Below are positions 24,387-36,862 of a stretch of 64,000 bases of DNA, one piece after another. Below the pieces are notes generated by a model. That model saw nothing but the letters and a program-made list of their open reading frames with translations. It was not told the DNA's origin and ran no database searches. Within the stretch, counting starts at the first letter, position 1, and each line of letters starts with the position of its first letter. Origin of the DNA: Astyanax mexicanus. Lineage: Eukaryota > Chordata > Actinopteri > Characiformes > Acestrorhamphidae. The stretch spans positions 29,273,001-29,337,000 of the forward strand of contig NC_064422.1 in the NCBI RefSeq assembly GCF_023375975.1. The letters run 5' to 3'. Position numbers and translations under genes: made by a program.

Positions 24387-24559
24387 TACTTTATTCTATA
24401 ACATTCATGTTTCCCCTGCCTTGGACTTTTTCCCTGCCAGAAACTTTTTGTAACCCTGTTTTTTTTATTTCTTAATTTAATAATTCTGTTCAGTTAAAAG
24501 TTTAATTTCTACAATGATAGAATCCTGCTGCTCTAGTAGCTTCTCGTTATTTCTCCACT

Positions 24560-25200
24560 GTTAGACTGTGGCCTTCTTTTTGCTGCTTCATCAAGCTGCG
24601 CGACCGCCGTTCACTGAGAAACATCTCTGTCCCAGATCTCCTGCTCCCGGGGGGCACAATTAGCCATCCTCTTGCTCTACACTTTGATACAGGATAAACC
24701 ACCCCTACCCCCCCCACACACCCACACCCACACCCACCCAAACAACTACTGCCACACGACTTGGAAACTGTTACTGTAGCAGCAACAATGTGGCTTCCAG
24801 TGTCATCAGCTAAATGCAACAGGGGCAGTATATCTTCATAGAGCAGCGCGTGCAGTCCCATCCCGGTCACCCTGTGTCAGAGAGCCGGTGCGGGGTGGGG
24901 AAGTGAGGGAGTGGGGTGTGTGCGGTAGGCCCCAGCGCGGTGATTGATCTGGTTTTAGTATTCTCGCTCGCCCGGTTCGGAGATGGAGCTGATGGTGTGG
25001 ACAGGATCTGCCCATACATATTCATCAGCAGGAGAAGGTCAAGGAAGAGGAAGAGAGCACAAACACACAGCGCAGTGCTTAGGCAGTAAATTCAGAGCGC
25101 TGAGCCGCGCCGGGCCTCAGCAGCCACCGTTAGAAGTGACATTTCCTGGCGCACGGAGAGTGCCAGACACTGGGGAGATGTCTGTCATTTTAGCCTGATC
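24560..25200. other. CpG-enriched non-repetitive stretch, possible regulatory element
   Basis: It is GC- and CpG-rich relative to its flanks (for example AGCTGCGCGACCGCC, GCCCAGCGCGG-like stretches, CTCGCTCGCCCGGTTCGG). It contains a C/A-rich tract at 24700-24745. Open frames on both strands exist but none resembles a known protein. It could be a promoter or enhancer of an unannotated transcript. There is no direct evidence of function. Confidence 0.35.
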
Positions 25201-25718
25201 CCACCTGGCTAATGCTGTATACGTGAATAACTAGCCACTGATGTGGTCAAGTCAGGTCATGTGTGCAGAAATCCCAGCTGCCACTCAGCCTGGCCTGCCT
25301 GAGCAATTTCAAAATCAAACACTAAAGCAAAATGTTCTTTAATATGTTAAAGTCAAGGGCATTTTTCTAGATTTGTGTCTGTTTTGAAAGGAACAGTCTT
25401 CATTAGCTTTTAAAACAGGAAAGACAGGAAAGAGTAAAACAGTTATACACTGTAAAAGAAAGAATATAGAGATTTTCCATTTGGTACTTGAATCTTTTTT
25501 CAATTCTGCGTTTCATTTACATTAAACGATTGAAATGGAAAAGACACTCAAGTTGATGCCCTTTCAAGTATAGTCATCGTTAAATACGTCTTTTAATGGT
25601 TATTTACCATTGTTTAACCATTTATTATGTTAGCATTAAGTTAGCATTATTAGCATTGTTAGGGAAACCTCTTGCATTACACAAGATTCAGTACTTAGCT
25701 AGCCACCATACAACACAT

Positions 25719-25857
25719 GGCACGATGGCCTAGTGGTTAAAACATTTGCCTCTCAGTGCTGGGGTCCTGGGTTCAAGTCCCTATCTGGGTGGGGTTTCCA
25801 TGTTCTCCCCATGTCTGTGGTCAGGTAAATTATGGTAGATATTCTAAATTGCCCAGA
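25719..25857 (+). mobile_element. tRNA-derived SINE
   Basis: The head reads GGCACGATGGCCTAGTGG (A box) and GGGTTCAAGTCC (B box, 25769-25780). It is followed by GTTTCCATGTTCTCCCC and CTAAATTGCCC, which are typical of a widespread teleost SINE body. It is shortened and degenerate. Confidence 0.75.
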
Positions 25858-25956
25858 AAAGTGGTGTGTGAAGAGATATGGATTGACACTCTTGGTGCTG
25901 GGTCAACTCCTCAATGCAGTCCTCTAGGTGGACGGTCATTCCGGTTAAGAGTATGC

Positions 25957-26064
25957 TGTGCACGATTGGCTTCTGCTTCTCACAGGTGCGTGGTAAGAGT
26001 GTGTGGAATGCAATTCACACACACTCACCACACACCTGTAAGAAGCAGAAGCCAATCGTGCACA
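25957..26064. repeat. 108-base near-perfect foldback (hairpin)
   Basis: The arm starting TGTGCACGATTGGCTTCTGC at 25957 pairs with GCAGAAGCCAATCGTGCACA ending at 26064. Over the outer 38 bases there are only two mismatches. Pairing continues through GAGTGTGTGG/CACACACTC to a small loop. The size and shape would suit either a tiny MITE or a hairpin RNA precursor. Confidence 0.75.
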
Positions 26065-26404
26065 AAATGCAGTTGTAGGCATGACACAGTAACTTGAGGA
26101 ATGTTTAATGCCCACACAACATCAGAAATTGAATACTCTATTTATCTGTGCCCGGTTGCAATAAAAAACCTTAAATTAATTGTTTCCCATAAAGTGGAAA
26201 TAACTCTAAACCATATTTTTGTTATCATTAATAGCTGAACTGTTTTTCTCTGAACTAATGAAATACACCAGTCCTACTTTAAATTTTTAAAAACCTTTCA
26301 TAACCTTTAAAAAATGTTTTTTTTTCGCCTCTGCAGCGCCCTCACAGGTTCAGCTGTACTATACACCAGGATGATGTGTTGATGTCCCGTACTGTGGTAC
26401 CATA

Positions 26405-26442
26405 TGGACATCACCCCCCCCCCCCCCCCCCGGTGATGTCCA
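26405..26442. repeat. Poly-C run inside an 11-bp perfect inverted repeat
   Basis: TGGACATCACC (26405-26415) and GGTGATGTCCA (26432-26442) are exact complements flanking an 18-C run (26414-26431). The run may be partly a sequencing or assembly length artefact. Confidence 0.75.
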
Positions 26443-27669
26443 ACCCTCTGCATCTCGCTGCTATCGGAGGCACACTGCTCATCCCAGTCAGCTCTCCGTT
26501 CTGCCCCATTCCTAAACCCATACATCACTCAGTGCCCCTCCCATAAACACTCCTCCCATTTTTTTTTTTTCATTTTTCAAGTTTAATCTGGGGGTGGAGT
26601 CAGCTAAAATCAGGGGATTTGTTTAAATGTTATCTATTTTCGTTATTTTTGTTATCTACTTTCTATCAAGGAAATCCTCATAAACCTTTAAATCGTCCCT
26701 TAAGTATTGAATTTCCCTTAATTAATTCCCTCAAGTGTTGCATGAACTCCCTTAAAATGTACTCTGTTCCCTTAGAATTCATTAAGGGACCCAAAACCTT
26801 ACCTTAACTTCTAAAAAACTGAGAGTTTTTGAGATTAATGAGCTTTTATATCTGTATTTTCTAATTAATCAGGTAGGAGTGCCAAAAAAATTAGTTCAGA
26901 AACTGAAATAAAGTAAATGTAACTTAGGAGAAACGTAATTGTTTATGTACATTCACATCTGAGTGAGTTAGGGTGATTGTTTGCTCACTTTTTAATATAA
27001 TACCTTAAAAGCTTCTCCAGAGTATCTAAATATGGCGGCAAAATTGCTCAATTAACTTTGTTCAGTGAACGGTTATTGGTAAGTGGTTGTCATGGTTACA
27101 GTGGAACTTTACTGCAGTAAAACCCTTTTTGTTCTCCCTTGGTTAAGTGAATCGTCTGAGGGACTTTATGCAGAACCTAAGTGATTCCCTTAGTTTCCCT
27201 TAATGTTTATAATTAGGGGAAAAACATTGTTTTTTTCAGCTGGGCACTGGCTCTCAATTTTAAGCCTTATTAGGTGTTCAACATCACTCACAAGATAACA
27301 CCTCACAACTTAAACAGCTGTCAGCCTGTGTTCCCAAGCCTTTCCCTGAAATATCACTTCATAATCAGTTTATTTACTGCTATTCCGTGACTTTTAGCAT
27401 GCCTGTGTAAATCTGTGCTGTGTGTAGCTCGTCTTGGCTAATGAAAGTACATTAAATTGCTGTTTATTTTGTGTACTGTGTCTAATAGCAGTAAGCGATT
27501 TGAAAGCAGAGGCCAGCGAACGCTTCACTTCCAGAAGGTACTGTACGTACATCATGTACTGTACTTCCCATTGGAAGAAATAGGGTAATGGAAACGTTAA
27601 TAGCCAACACACCAGTATGAATCAAAATGTGACATGAAAGCTCATTTGTTCGGAAAGTATGACCACACA
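26443..27669. other. Intergenic; CCCTTAA-rich segment
   Basis: The segment 26640-27240 repeats short CCCTTAA/TTAAGGG words at both sides, perhaps an old element. No coding signal was seen. The segment 27851-28452 is non-repetitive and unassigned. Confidence 0.35.
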
Positions 27670-27850
27670 CTGTTTAATAACATAATAACATAATTGCCGG
27701 AAAGATAATTTGTGTCTATTTCTCATTTTCACTTCATGTGCTCCTTTTCCATTAGGATTTATTTTCTTCTTGCACGGCTAATGAATATCCAGAACCTTTA
27801 CTCGCATTATTACAAATTACGAATTAGTATAAAGAAAGGAAAGGAGTGTA
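27670..27850. other. Candidate conserved non-coding element
   Basis: A non-repetitive AT-rich stretch holding motifs favoured by homeodomain and POU factors (GGCTAATGAATATCC, ATTACAAATTACGAATTAGT). It has no ORF and no repeat landmarks. The proposal rests only on its look. Confidence 0.25.
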
Positions 27851-28452
27851 ATTAGTTCTTGTGTGAGTTGTGGAGATAGCAGAACTACCTGAGCTTTTCT
27901 CAGCTTGACTTGTAAGATATATTGAGTTCAGCAGTAGTTTTTTGCATGCAGGCGTCTTGCTAACTAGAGCAGTGAGAGCTGATGGCAAATGGAGGGACTA
28001 GTTTATCATTTTAGCCTAGTTTACTTGAAAGGGATGGAGAAGCTGGGCTAAAACCCACTCCACCCGTCAAACGCACCATCACAACACTCGCCCAGCGCTG
28101 CCAGCTCCCGGCCCTCCGCACACCTCTCATACATTCAGTGCTAATAACCCAGCCGACTGCTGGCCAGCCTGCATACCGAGCCCTGACCCTCTTTCCCACT
28201 GACACAATTATATGTCATATTTTGCACACATAAGCAGCTCTGTGGACACACTTGATCATTTTCACATGCACCTGCTAACCTATTCACTGAGGTGATTGTT
28301 CGCTGCTTACATCAGCTGCTTTCAAAGTGGGTCGTGCTCATTTTTACACACCTGAAAACCTGTGTGAATACAGTCATTCAATCACTCTGTGGAATAAGGG
28401 AGCATGTTTAGCCTGGGATACACTGGTGTTAATAACTCAGGCCTAGCCAGTT

Positions 28453-28836
28453 TTAAAGTACTGCTTGGGCAAAACTAGTTTTTTTGAGGCAGCAATGGTC
28501 TTTTTGGAGAGCAATGGCTTTCTTCTTGCAATCCTGCCATGAACTGTACATGCCATTTTTGTTCAGTGTTCTTCTTGTGGTGGACTCATCAACATTAACA
28601 TTAACCAGTATAAGAAAGGCCTTCAGTTGCTTAGAAGTTACCTTGAGTTTCTTTGTGACCTCGCAGATCATTAAATGCCTTTCACTTAGTGTGGTTTGTG
28701 TTTGTTGATCTCTTTTTTTAGGAGGGTAGGATAATAATTGTGTTTTGTAACCTTTTCCAGCCTGATGAGCATCAACAACTCTCCTTCTGAGCTCCTCAGT
28801 GATCTCTTTTGATTGGGCCATGATTAATTTCCACAA
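28453..28836 (-). pseudogene. Tc1-like transposase relic, N-terminal part
   Basis: The minus-strand frame of 127 codons contains MAQSKEITEELRRRVVDAHQ, AGKGYKT, then after a lost segment EVTKKLKVTSKQLKAFL and TRRTLNKNGMY. These are the paired helix-turn-helix regions of a Tc1 transposase. Parts of the linker are missing and the catalytic domain is absent. Element-like sequence continues to about 28970. It is a decayed copy. Confidence 0.8.
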
Positions 28837-29119
28837 ACATGTTGTAAAGATCAGACTTTGATTGATCCATGTTATTTAAATAAAAACAGGATTATCCCCT
28901 TAAAGTCAAATATTTTGGTATCATTTGTTTGATTTGGTTCTTCTTGTTAGACTTTTAGGTGAGGAATCTGATAAAGTTTAAAGGCAAATTCATACAGAAA
29001 ACTCTATATTAGTAAAAAAGAGTAAAAAAAAAAAAGATAAAGCACTGCTGTACCTGCTAATTAAAGAAAGTATAGCTATATACACTTACATCTTACTAAC
29101 ATTAGTCACTTCATCAATA

Positions 29120-29520
29120 AACACCAGTGAATTAATGAAGGCATCTCTCGATTGTAGACTTTGACAGTGCCTCCAGCTGCCTCCTTGAGAGTGTTACTGA
29201 CTCAATGAAAAACACACTAGATGCTTTGAAGTGAAAGAATGTAGACAATCTACTGATCTGCTTTTCTTCTGTGGTCTACCTGGCTTGTTGGTGTTGCTGA
29301 GCTCACCAGTATGCTTCTTTTTTATGAAGTACATAGCATAGCAATTGTTGCCATTCCTAAAGTTTTAGCTACTTTACCAATAGTTCCAGTTTAATGATGG
29401 CCTCCTTCTCTTGCATCGTCACATCTTTGGATTGCATATTATGAGTTCCCATGAGCAGCTACGTAATGCAAACTCAGCATTTAGACTGAATTCAGGCCTT
29501 TTATCTCCTTCAATCTGTCA
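29120..29520 (-). pseudogene. Tc1/mariner-type transposase relic, second family
   Basis: On the + strand GAAGGCATCTCTCGATTGTA, TTGGTGTTGCTGAGCTCACC and GATGGCCTCCTTCTCTTGCA are complements of a transposase N-terminal region typical of fish genomes. The related copy at 48890-49560 shares GAAGGCATCTCTGGATTGTG. There is no intact frame. Confidence 0.55.
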
Positions 29521-30819
29521 AAAAAAAGAATGAGGGAACGGGTCACTCCTAGACATGAAATTGCTAATCTGTAATTTGTCCAATTACTATTGATCCTAAA
29601 TATAATATGGCATCCAACAATGGCTGGAAGCAATCTGGGAGAGAAATGTAGAGTGGAATTTTGAAAATGCAAGTCTTTAGAATGTATGTATGTTTTAATA
29701 AAAGTAGTATGAAGGATGCAGTGAGTAGCAAGACATAACTATGCAGTGTGTGAATTCATTTCAGATCATTTGAACAATATAACATAACATATTTTACATT
29801 ATATAAGCAATAATTAATTGATTAACATTATGATCTTAGACAATAGTAGGGCAAAAATCTGGCCATACTATATGTTTCACAATACAGGGAATCCAAGTAT
29901 ATTGTGATATTTTCCAATACTGTTTTATTGTTTAAATACATTTGAGTACACTATAATGTAAAAAGTATCCGCTCGTTTGGTGATGTAAGGCTTCTGTCAT
30001 TTTCTTTTGAGACAGCAAGTTGCTGTTGTTCTCAGTCACTTTTTCTTTGTTATAAATTTACTGACAGTTGGCTGTGGAATATTTAGCAGTGAACAATTTT
30101 CACGACTAGACTTGTTACACAGGTGGCAACTTATCACAGTACCCCTCTGAAATACACTGAGCAACAGATAAGGAAAATCTGAGTGCGCGAACGCAATACT
30201 TTTGTTAAACCCCTTTAAATTAAAGCCAAATATTTACAGTTAATTCGCATATTAATTGCCTTTACTTCTCACATAGTCCAAATACTTATGGACCTGACTG
30301 CCTGTGTTGTAGGAGTGAGGAATAAAGCTCTGGACCCTCCATAAAGCAGATCATGATCACATATAGAGACAATATAGAATCCACACTTGGGTCATTTGAG
30401 GACAGTGTGGCCCAGAAGGCTGCTAGACTATTGTCACGAACACAGTGTAGAGACCACATGCTCCACTACGAGCCCAAATGTGGCCTGGACACACCAGCCC
30501 TTGACATTTCCTTGACATTTGTTGACATTTCTGGACACATGTAAATGGGAGACATGAGAAGTTAATCAAAACTAGGCAAGAATATTGATGTACAAATGTC
30601 AACAAGCGGGACCATCTGCCCTGTCTGGGTCAGGATCACTCTTAGAAAGGAGGGTTCTTCAGTGGTTGTTGGTTCTGAATGTACAGTTCTAGGAAATGCT
30701 TAGAATTAGTAGAACATTTTACTGATTATGGGGAGGTTCTACACACTTACACAACCCCAATGTAAGTCTCTTGAGTAGTCTGTTTTATAGTGGGGGTAAT
30801 GTGGCATAATTTGCCACAT
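29521..30819. other. No gene recognised
   Basis: AT-rich intergenic DNA with a small TGACATTT tandem near 30500-30535. No repeat family identified. Confidence 0.4.
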
Positions 30820-30895
30820 TACCCCCAAGCACTGTTGTAAGTCGCTCTGGATAAGGGCGTCTGCTAAATACCGAAAATGTAAAAATGTAAAAATG
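30820..30895 (-). repeat. Fragment of the same dispersed teleost repeat
   Basis: Reads TAAGTCGCTCTGGATAAGGG then CGTCTGCTAAAT on the + strand, the reverse complement of the motif that opens 2183-2825. It is followed by a short AAATGT tandem. Confidence 0.65.
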
Positions 30896-31799
30896 TAAAT
30901 TTGGGGTTCGATAGTGTGGCTGTTCATGTTTGTGGATGCTTGTGTGTGTGTGTGTATTAGCATTAGCATTAGCTTCTCAGCCACTCAGTTCAGAACATGC
31001 TGTTCAGTGATGTTTTATAAATATATGTTTAATAAAACAAACATATATATATATGTTTAATAAAACAAAGAAAGATGTGCAGATCTCTGGCAGGAAAACA
31101 GTTTTATATGGTTTTATGCAGATTATTTTTCTTGGAAAGACTGTAACTGCTAAAGTATTTTGTTTAATTTGTTTCTTATTTATGCAGTGATGGTTCATGA
31201 AATGTGTACGTTTTATATTCAAGTTTACATGTGTTTTAATGATAATGAATTACTATGTTACTCGACATGGCGTGGCTTTTTCTACCTATCTATCGAACTA
31301 TTTAGTGCCTCCTTCTATGCTTAGTTTTTCTCAAGATTTCCCCTGTGTTTATTCGAAAATACATCATATAAAACAGGTCACGATCCTACCTGAAGGTGAT
31401 ATGACCGAAATACAGTAGTATGCAGGGTTGGCAGTGGCGCTTTTTGTTGATTGGTAGAGCCTGGGGGTAAAAAAGGGGGATAAAAAATATATAAGTAGCC
31501 TATTAAACATACTTGTTTTACATACAGACTTTAACATTCTGAGAACTCTCCTCAGTGCTGCGCATTGACCAACAATGTCCATTACTGGATCTTCCTTGAT
31601 CCTGAGTTACTGGATTGGAACAGGTTGTCCCTGTGTTTTTTCTGTGGCATGGCTCCTGCTTCGCTCCATTTATGTTTAAGATTAAAAATGAAGTGGAAGA
31701 AAGAGAGACTGGATAATTGTGTGCAGTTCAACCTGCTTAATCTCCAAATAAAGACCTTATGCATGGTAAACGCCATCTTCTTTGACATATGCACTTAAG

Positions 31800-32370
31800 C
31801 AAAGGGCACGCATTCTTCCATCATGTGCTCTGAGCATTAAATTTAAACCCTCTGCTCATGTGCAAATGTAATGGAAATCATTTTGGGGAGTTTAATCTGC
31901 CTAAACCCATTATTGTTAGCAAATGTTATGACTCACTTCTGCTCGCTGGACGTATGGCTGGAATGCGTGCCTGTGCTCAGTTCCCTGGAGCACGGGGCTT
32001 GTCCTTGAGAGAAGATTTGAAGATACGGTTAAAACGGCTCAGCTAATCGCACGCAGGGATCTGAAGGAGAAAATCACTTCAGTTGGCAACACTTCCTTTC
32101 CCATATCTCCTTTTGTCGGAATTGCCGCAGAACAGCCCCTACGCCAGCCCATATCCAATGAGAGAGTATACCTTTACTGATAAGGGCGCACTACAGTGTC
32201 ATAGATCAAGCTGCCGGCCCAATCCATCCTCGTGCACGTTCTCCGTTCTTCACTTCTCACATTCTAGCACTTCTGGATTTAGAGCCAATGTCAAGAACAG
32301 ACAGGCACAAGAGGGTTGTCTTTTAGAAGCACCATTCCATATTAGGACAGGTAGCCCTGACCAATGACTG
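31800..32370. other. Non-repetitive GC-moderate stretch, possible regulatory element
   Basis: No repeat landmarks. It contains open frames on the + strand (31858-32046, 32083-32367), but none resembles a known protein. Motif-like stretches such as GTGCAAATGTAATGG and CAGCTAATCGCAC are present. It may be a conserved non-coding element between spata20 and cacna1g. Confidence 0.25.
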
Positions 32371-33639
32371 TAGAGGTGCTGTGGTTCCATTCTCTTCTGT
32401 TCTATAGAAATAAAGCCAAAAAAAAACAGTATGCAACCAAAGTCTGCACAGTATATAAACTGAGACAGATTAAGTGTTACGTCTCAGACTGCCATCATTG
32501 AGCATTACAGTTGTCATGTTTCATGTTATGTAGAGTCATGTTTCAACAGTTAAAATGCAGTTCATGCAAGTTTAGGGTGACCAGATTTGGGTTCCTGGAA
32601 AGGAGCACACCTTTTTTCTGAATTTCTCTGATATAACAGCTCAATTCTAATTCTTCAGGTTAAAGGTGCTTCCTCCTTTAAACAGCTATAACATGTATTT
32701 GTATCAGGCTACAGGAGCGTTTTAGATTGGGTTCATGTGATAGCAACACCTAGCACTCAAACTTTGAATTTCACATTATAAAAGCCTGCCAAAAAAAGCG
32801 GGCCAACTTTCAGTTTCATTTCATTTTCATTTTATTTCTGAAATACCTTGCAGGCCACTCCTGGTTGTTTGGACACCCCTGTCCTAAGTGATGGAGCAAC
32901 AGGGTAACAATCCTACCAACACAGAGAATGCTCTGTCGGACTCCTGCTAACAGCTAGTTAATGTGGTGGTACTGTAAGGGAATTGAACTCATAATCTCTT
33001 GATTAGGCCCAGTACGTGGCTGAGACAGATGGTTGCACAACTTATAGGAGCCTTTTCTACAGACCTTTTTAAAATCTTATACAATCTCCTAAGAGACGTC
33101 TGCTGAAAAATAAAGTAACTTGCAATAAACCCAAACCTCCCCACACACAATGATGAATTGAATGATGGACAGTCTCACCTGCACATCATTTTTGAATAGC
33201 TTTTTGTGCAGTGCTTCACTGCTGTCTAGGACTAATGCTCTTAAAAATCAATGTTTATTTGCTACTCATCTCTTCACCAGTAACCTTCATTTCAGACAGG
33301 CGTATGTTGAGAATAATGAAGGCTAACCAATACTGTGAATCTAATGAGCTACTCGCGGTATTGATCTGTTTCATAATGTGCTATCTTATCTGTGGGCAGT
33401 AGTGAGTACAGTTCTGAGGGAAGGACGAGCAGAGATTGATTGTTCAATTTGTTGTGGGGTTGATCTCTAGCATTCACAATACATAAGCGTATCTGATATT
33501 TAAACTGTACACAGTACATATTGCTACAACATAAGGAATGTTATTTTGATATGTTTTGCTTTAATTTATTTAGTTTGTTTTTTTTTATTTCAAAAACATA
33601 ATTCCAAATGCATATCACCATGTTATTTTTTATATTTTT
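32371..33639. other. No gene recognised
   Basis: Intergenic. A possible element end, TAGGGTGACCAGATTTGGG, lies at about 32574 without a partner. The segment 33851-34630 is also unassigned. Confidence 0.4.
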
Positions 33640-33850
33640 TTTTAGTTAAAGGAGCAGTCAGTAGGAATTGAGAGTGAGCGAGTGAAATGGTAACAGCAGT
33701 CCAATTTCAAAACACCCGAGAGAGTTGTCTGCCCCGCCCACCCATTCACAGACACCAAGTTCACTTGGGTTGCCAAGCTGAAGACACTGAACCTACACGA
33801 AGGTGCAGGACGAGTTCAATAACTTCTACCAAACAGGTATCTAGCGTTAT
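33640..33850. repeat. Possible DNA-element fragment
   Basis: TTAAAGGAGCAGTCAGTAGG and CGAGAGAGTTGTCTGCCC resemble termini and interiors of common fish elements. No partner terminus was identified. Confidence 0.3.
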
Positions 33851-34630
33851 ATTGACTGGATTTTATACGATAGACAGACTAGGATTGGCCATTAGTAACA
33901 TTTACTGTTACTCATTTTGGATGTAAGCAATTGTTCAACCTATAATCCCATTTGTAGCTAAATTGAATTAATATAAAGTCAAATATTTGGTTTTTGATGT
34001 ATATTTTGTTATCCCAGCTGCATACAGACCAATAATATGACTGCGAACACTTGATTTTTTGTATTAATTTAAATGCCCATCCCTAGTAAGCTAACCTAGT
34101 GGTCAGGATCAATTACTGGGTGTAATAAATTACTTGGCTAAAGTAGCGTAACTACCTGTTCTGGAGAAAAGTGGCAGCTTACCATCTGTCTTGTAGTCTT
34201 TCTGAGCTCTTCAAAGCCTTCTCCTCCTGTCAAACTCATTAACAATATTTACTGTTGGGCCATTGAGCTTTTTCTGCTAATACCAAGGCTTGCCAGGCTG
34301 TGTAGCTGTGTAGTAGCAACATCAGATGAGACTATTTTATGGCCATGTGGAATTGGGCTGAATGTGGTTTATATTTGGCAACTGGACAGTTGCGGGCTTA
34401 TTTCCATACTATGCTCAGAAACCTGGGTTTTGGAACCTGCAGCACTCGGCTCAAATCTGATTTGGGCCATAATTGGGCTTAGATTCAAACTGGAATCAGG
34501 CCGATGCAACTCTTAGCATCTCAGTGTTTGCTATTTGGCTTGGAAATGGCCTGAGTGATTTTGCTGCTTGGGTTAGCACTGAGTCCTTGTTGGAATTTAA
34601 ACTTATGATGTCCTTGCATTCAGAAAGGTG

Positions 34631-34780
34631 GCAGTTAGGCAGTTGTGCCACCCTCAAGCGGTAAAATTTACAGTACGTGAAACACAACTCTGAGTAAGCG
34701 TACCTTTCTGTTCTTTCTTGGACACATATACAGTAGGTCTTTGGCTTTACAGCTCTAGGGTGGCACAACTGTCTAACTGC
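34631..34780. repeat. 150-base inverted-repeat element
   Basis: Left arm 34631-34654 (ends GCAGTTGTGCCACCCT) and right arm 34757-34780 (begins AGGGTGGCACAACTG) are complements with one mismatch in 24. A third, single copy of the arm (GAGTGGCACAACTGTCTAAC) is at 54895. It may be two SINE heads in opposite orientation. Confidence 0.55.
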
Positions 34781-35504
34781 TTTCTTATTAGGAGAGAGGA
34801 GATGATAAGTTTTAATTAGCTTCACAGATGCAGCTATGGACAAACAGTAAATATATATTTAAGGGAGGTATGAAAGAAAAAAAAATACTTCAGTTGCTGC
34901 TCATTAATTAATTCAACTCGAGTGTAATATTGACCAAAACAAAAGCCTACACTGTATGTCAGCTTGTATGGATTTAAAATAGTCTAAGTATCTGCTGAAT
35001 AATTATAATTTAGAGGGCAAAATAGTAAAAAAAAAAAAGAAAAAGAAAAAGTCAGAATGATGCAGATCCACTTTTGACAGACATGATTTTTGATGAATTG
35101 GGTGTAAATTCCGATGCTGTCACATAGCTCCACAACTGTAAACGTGGATGGTAATATTGTGACCACATTAAAGAATTTGCAAGGGTGGAAGTAATTTTAC
35201 TGTAGGAACAAATCTGTAATTTCTGCCTGGTGTTATTGTTACTACATCTCTTTTTAGATTCATTTCCTAAACATTAGGAGTTTTCCATCAATCATAGTGT
35301 TCTATATTTCCTTTGATACTCTGTATATTTACCGCCATGCAAATTGCGAGCTGAGGCTGGAATGAGTTGGAAACCTCAAGTACTTTAACAGAGTTTAACT
35401 TGTGTGGGGCGCAGAATCGTGTTGTTTTAATGGTGTTCACAACTTTATCACAAAGTTATGTCATAGAGCGCACTAAGTTTGGTGCATGACGTGACACGGA
35501 ACAC

Positions 35505-35540
<36 letters not shown>

Positions 35541-35544
35541 GTGT
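35505..35544. repeat. (GT)n microsatellite
   Basis: GT tract with a short ATAT interruption. Confidence 0.9.
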
Positions 35545-36000
35545 AATTCAGATTATATTGCACCTATAACATCTGCTCAGCCTGGTCCCAGTTCTCTGAA
35601 GTGCTTCCAATTTACATTCCTGCATAGTGATTTCTATCAGCGCACTTTGATAAATCATACAACGATTTACATAAAGGCAGGCCCACGGTCAGACCCACCG
35701 AGTCACGCAAGCAAGCCTAGTGACCGGAGCTGGCCTGCAGTCCGGCAGAACGAGAACAGATGGGCTCAGCAGCCCCAGAGTGCAGAAATGTGAAAGAAGA
35801 GAAAAAAGAAGGGCATAATAACGCGCCTCTACTGTACAATACAAGACAGGCTGTATCATATTTAGAAAAGAGTAATAAACTGCATGAAAAATTGAACTGG
35901 AACCTAAAACAAAGCTGTAATTCAGAATTATGCCGTGCACAGCAACACTTATAATACAATCAGTAAGCATGAGTACACACAGCGAGCCTGAAGACGCATG

Positions 36001-36020
36001 AGAGAGAGAGAGAGAGAGAG
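36001..36020. repeat. (GA)n microsatellite
   Basis: Uninterrupted AGAG tract of about 20 bases. Confidence 0.9.
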
Positions 36021-36398
36021 GACACTCATTATTAACTGTGTTCAATATATTAAAGCCTCTGGGCAGGATACACACATTGACCTTATCGAGTGAAGCGTGC
36101 GCTGCTCCTCCAGACTCTGTCGTTTACCAAATTGCCTGTGTGCACATTTTATCACTGTGGGAATAAATACTACATCTGCTCAACACAAAAGGTGACATTA
36201 ATGCAAAGCATAGCTTCCTTATTTAACCCTAAAAGTCCCACGAGGTCACCAATGGCCACGTTGCACAGGTTTTTATTCAAATTTATATCCTGCCAAGTCA
36301 TTAGTTACCCACAGTTATCTGAGCATGTACAATTAAAAAATAAAAAAGAAATAAATAAAATACAGCACCACAAAAGTGGTGTAAGCGAAGCTTTAGGA

Positions 36399-36862
36399 TG
36401 TCACACACTTTAGCTCTTGTCTGTCTTGTTTTCTTCCTTTCTTTGTCTTTCTTTGTCCTGTTTCTTTGGCCTGGTTTTGTTGATGTCTTGTCTTTGCCCT
36501 AGCCCAGCCCTGTTTGGTTTGTGACCCCTCCCCCCTGTTATCTTCCCCAGGTATTCCCAGTCTCTCACTCTATTTGGTGTTCTGTTTTAGTCTAGTCTTC
36601 TCTGTTTTGTTTTCTCAGTCATGTTTTCTCACTTTCTCCCAGTTTAATTTCTTCTGTCTAGTTTTCTCAGTTTAGTCTTCTTTGTTTTGAATTTTCAATC
36701 TAGTTATCTTAGTCATGTTTTCTCAGTTTGTTGTTTTCATTAGTAATGTTTTTTTTTTTTTTTGGTTTATCCTACCCATGTTTGCTTTCTGTCTTGCTTT
36801 TGTTTTACTTTTAGCCATACCTGCATTTTGATCCACCCTCTCATCCCTTAACATTCATGACA
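36399..36862 (+). mobile_element. Possible solo LTR or retroelement tail, pyrimidine-rich
   Basis: It begins TGTCACAC and ends CATGACA, the inverted terminal motif typical of LTRs. The interior is a long pyrimidine-rich stretch (repeated GTCATGTTTTCTCA and CTTTGTCTTTCTTTG), ending CTGCATTTTGATCCACC. A matching 5-bp target-site duplication was not seen, so a diverged retroelement tail is equally possible. Confidence 0.35.
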
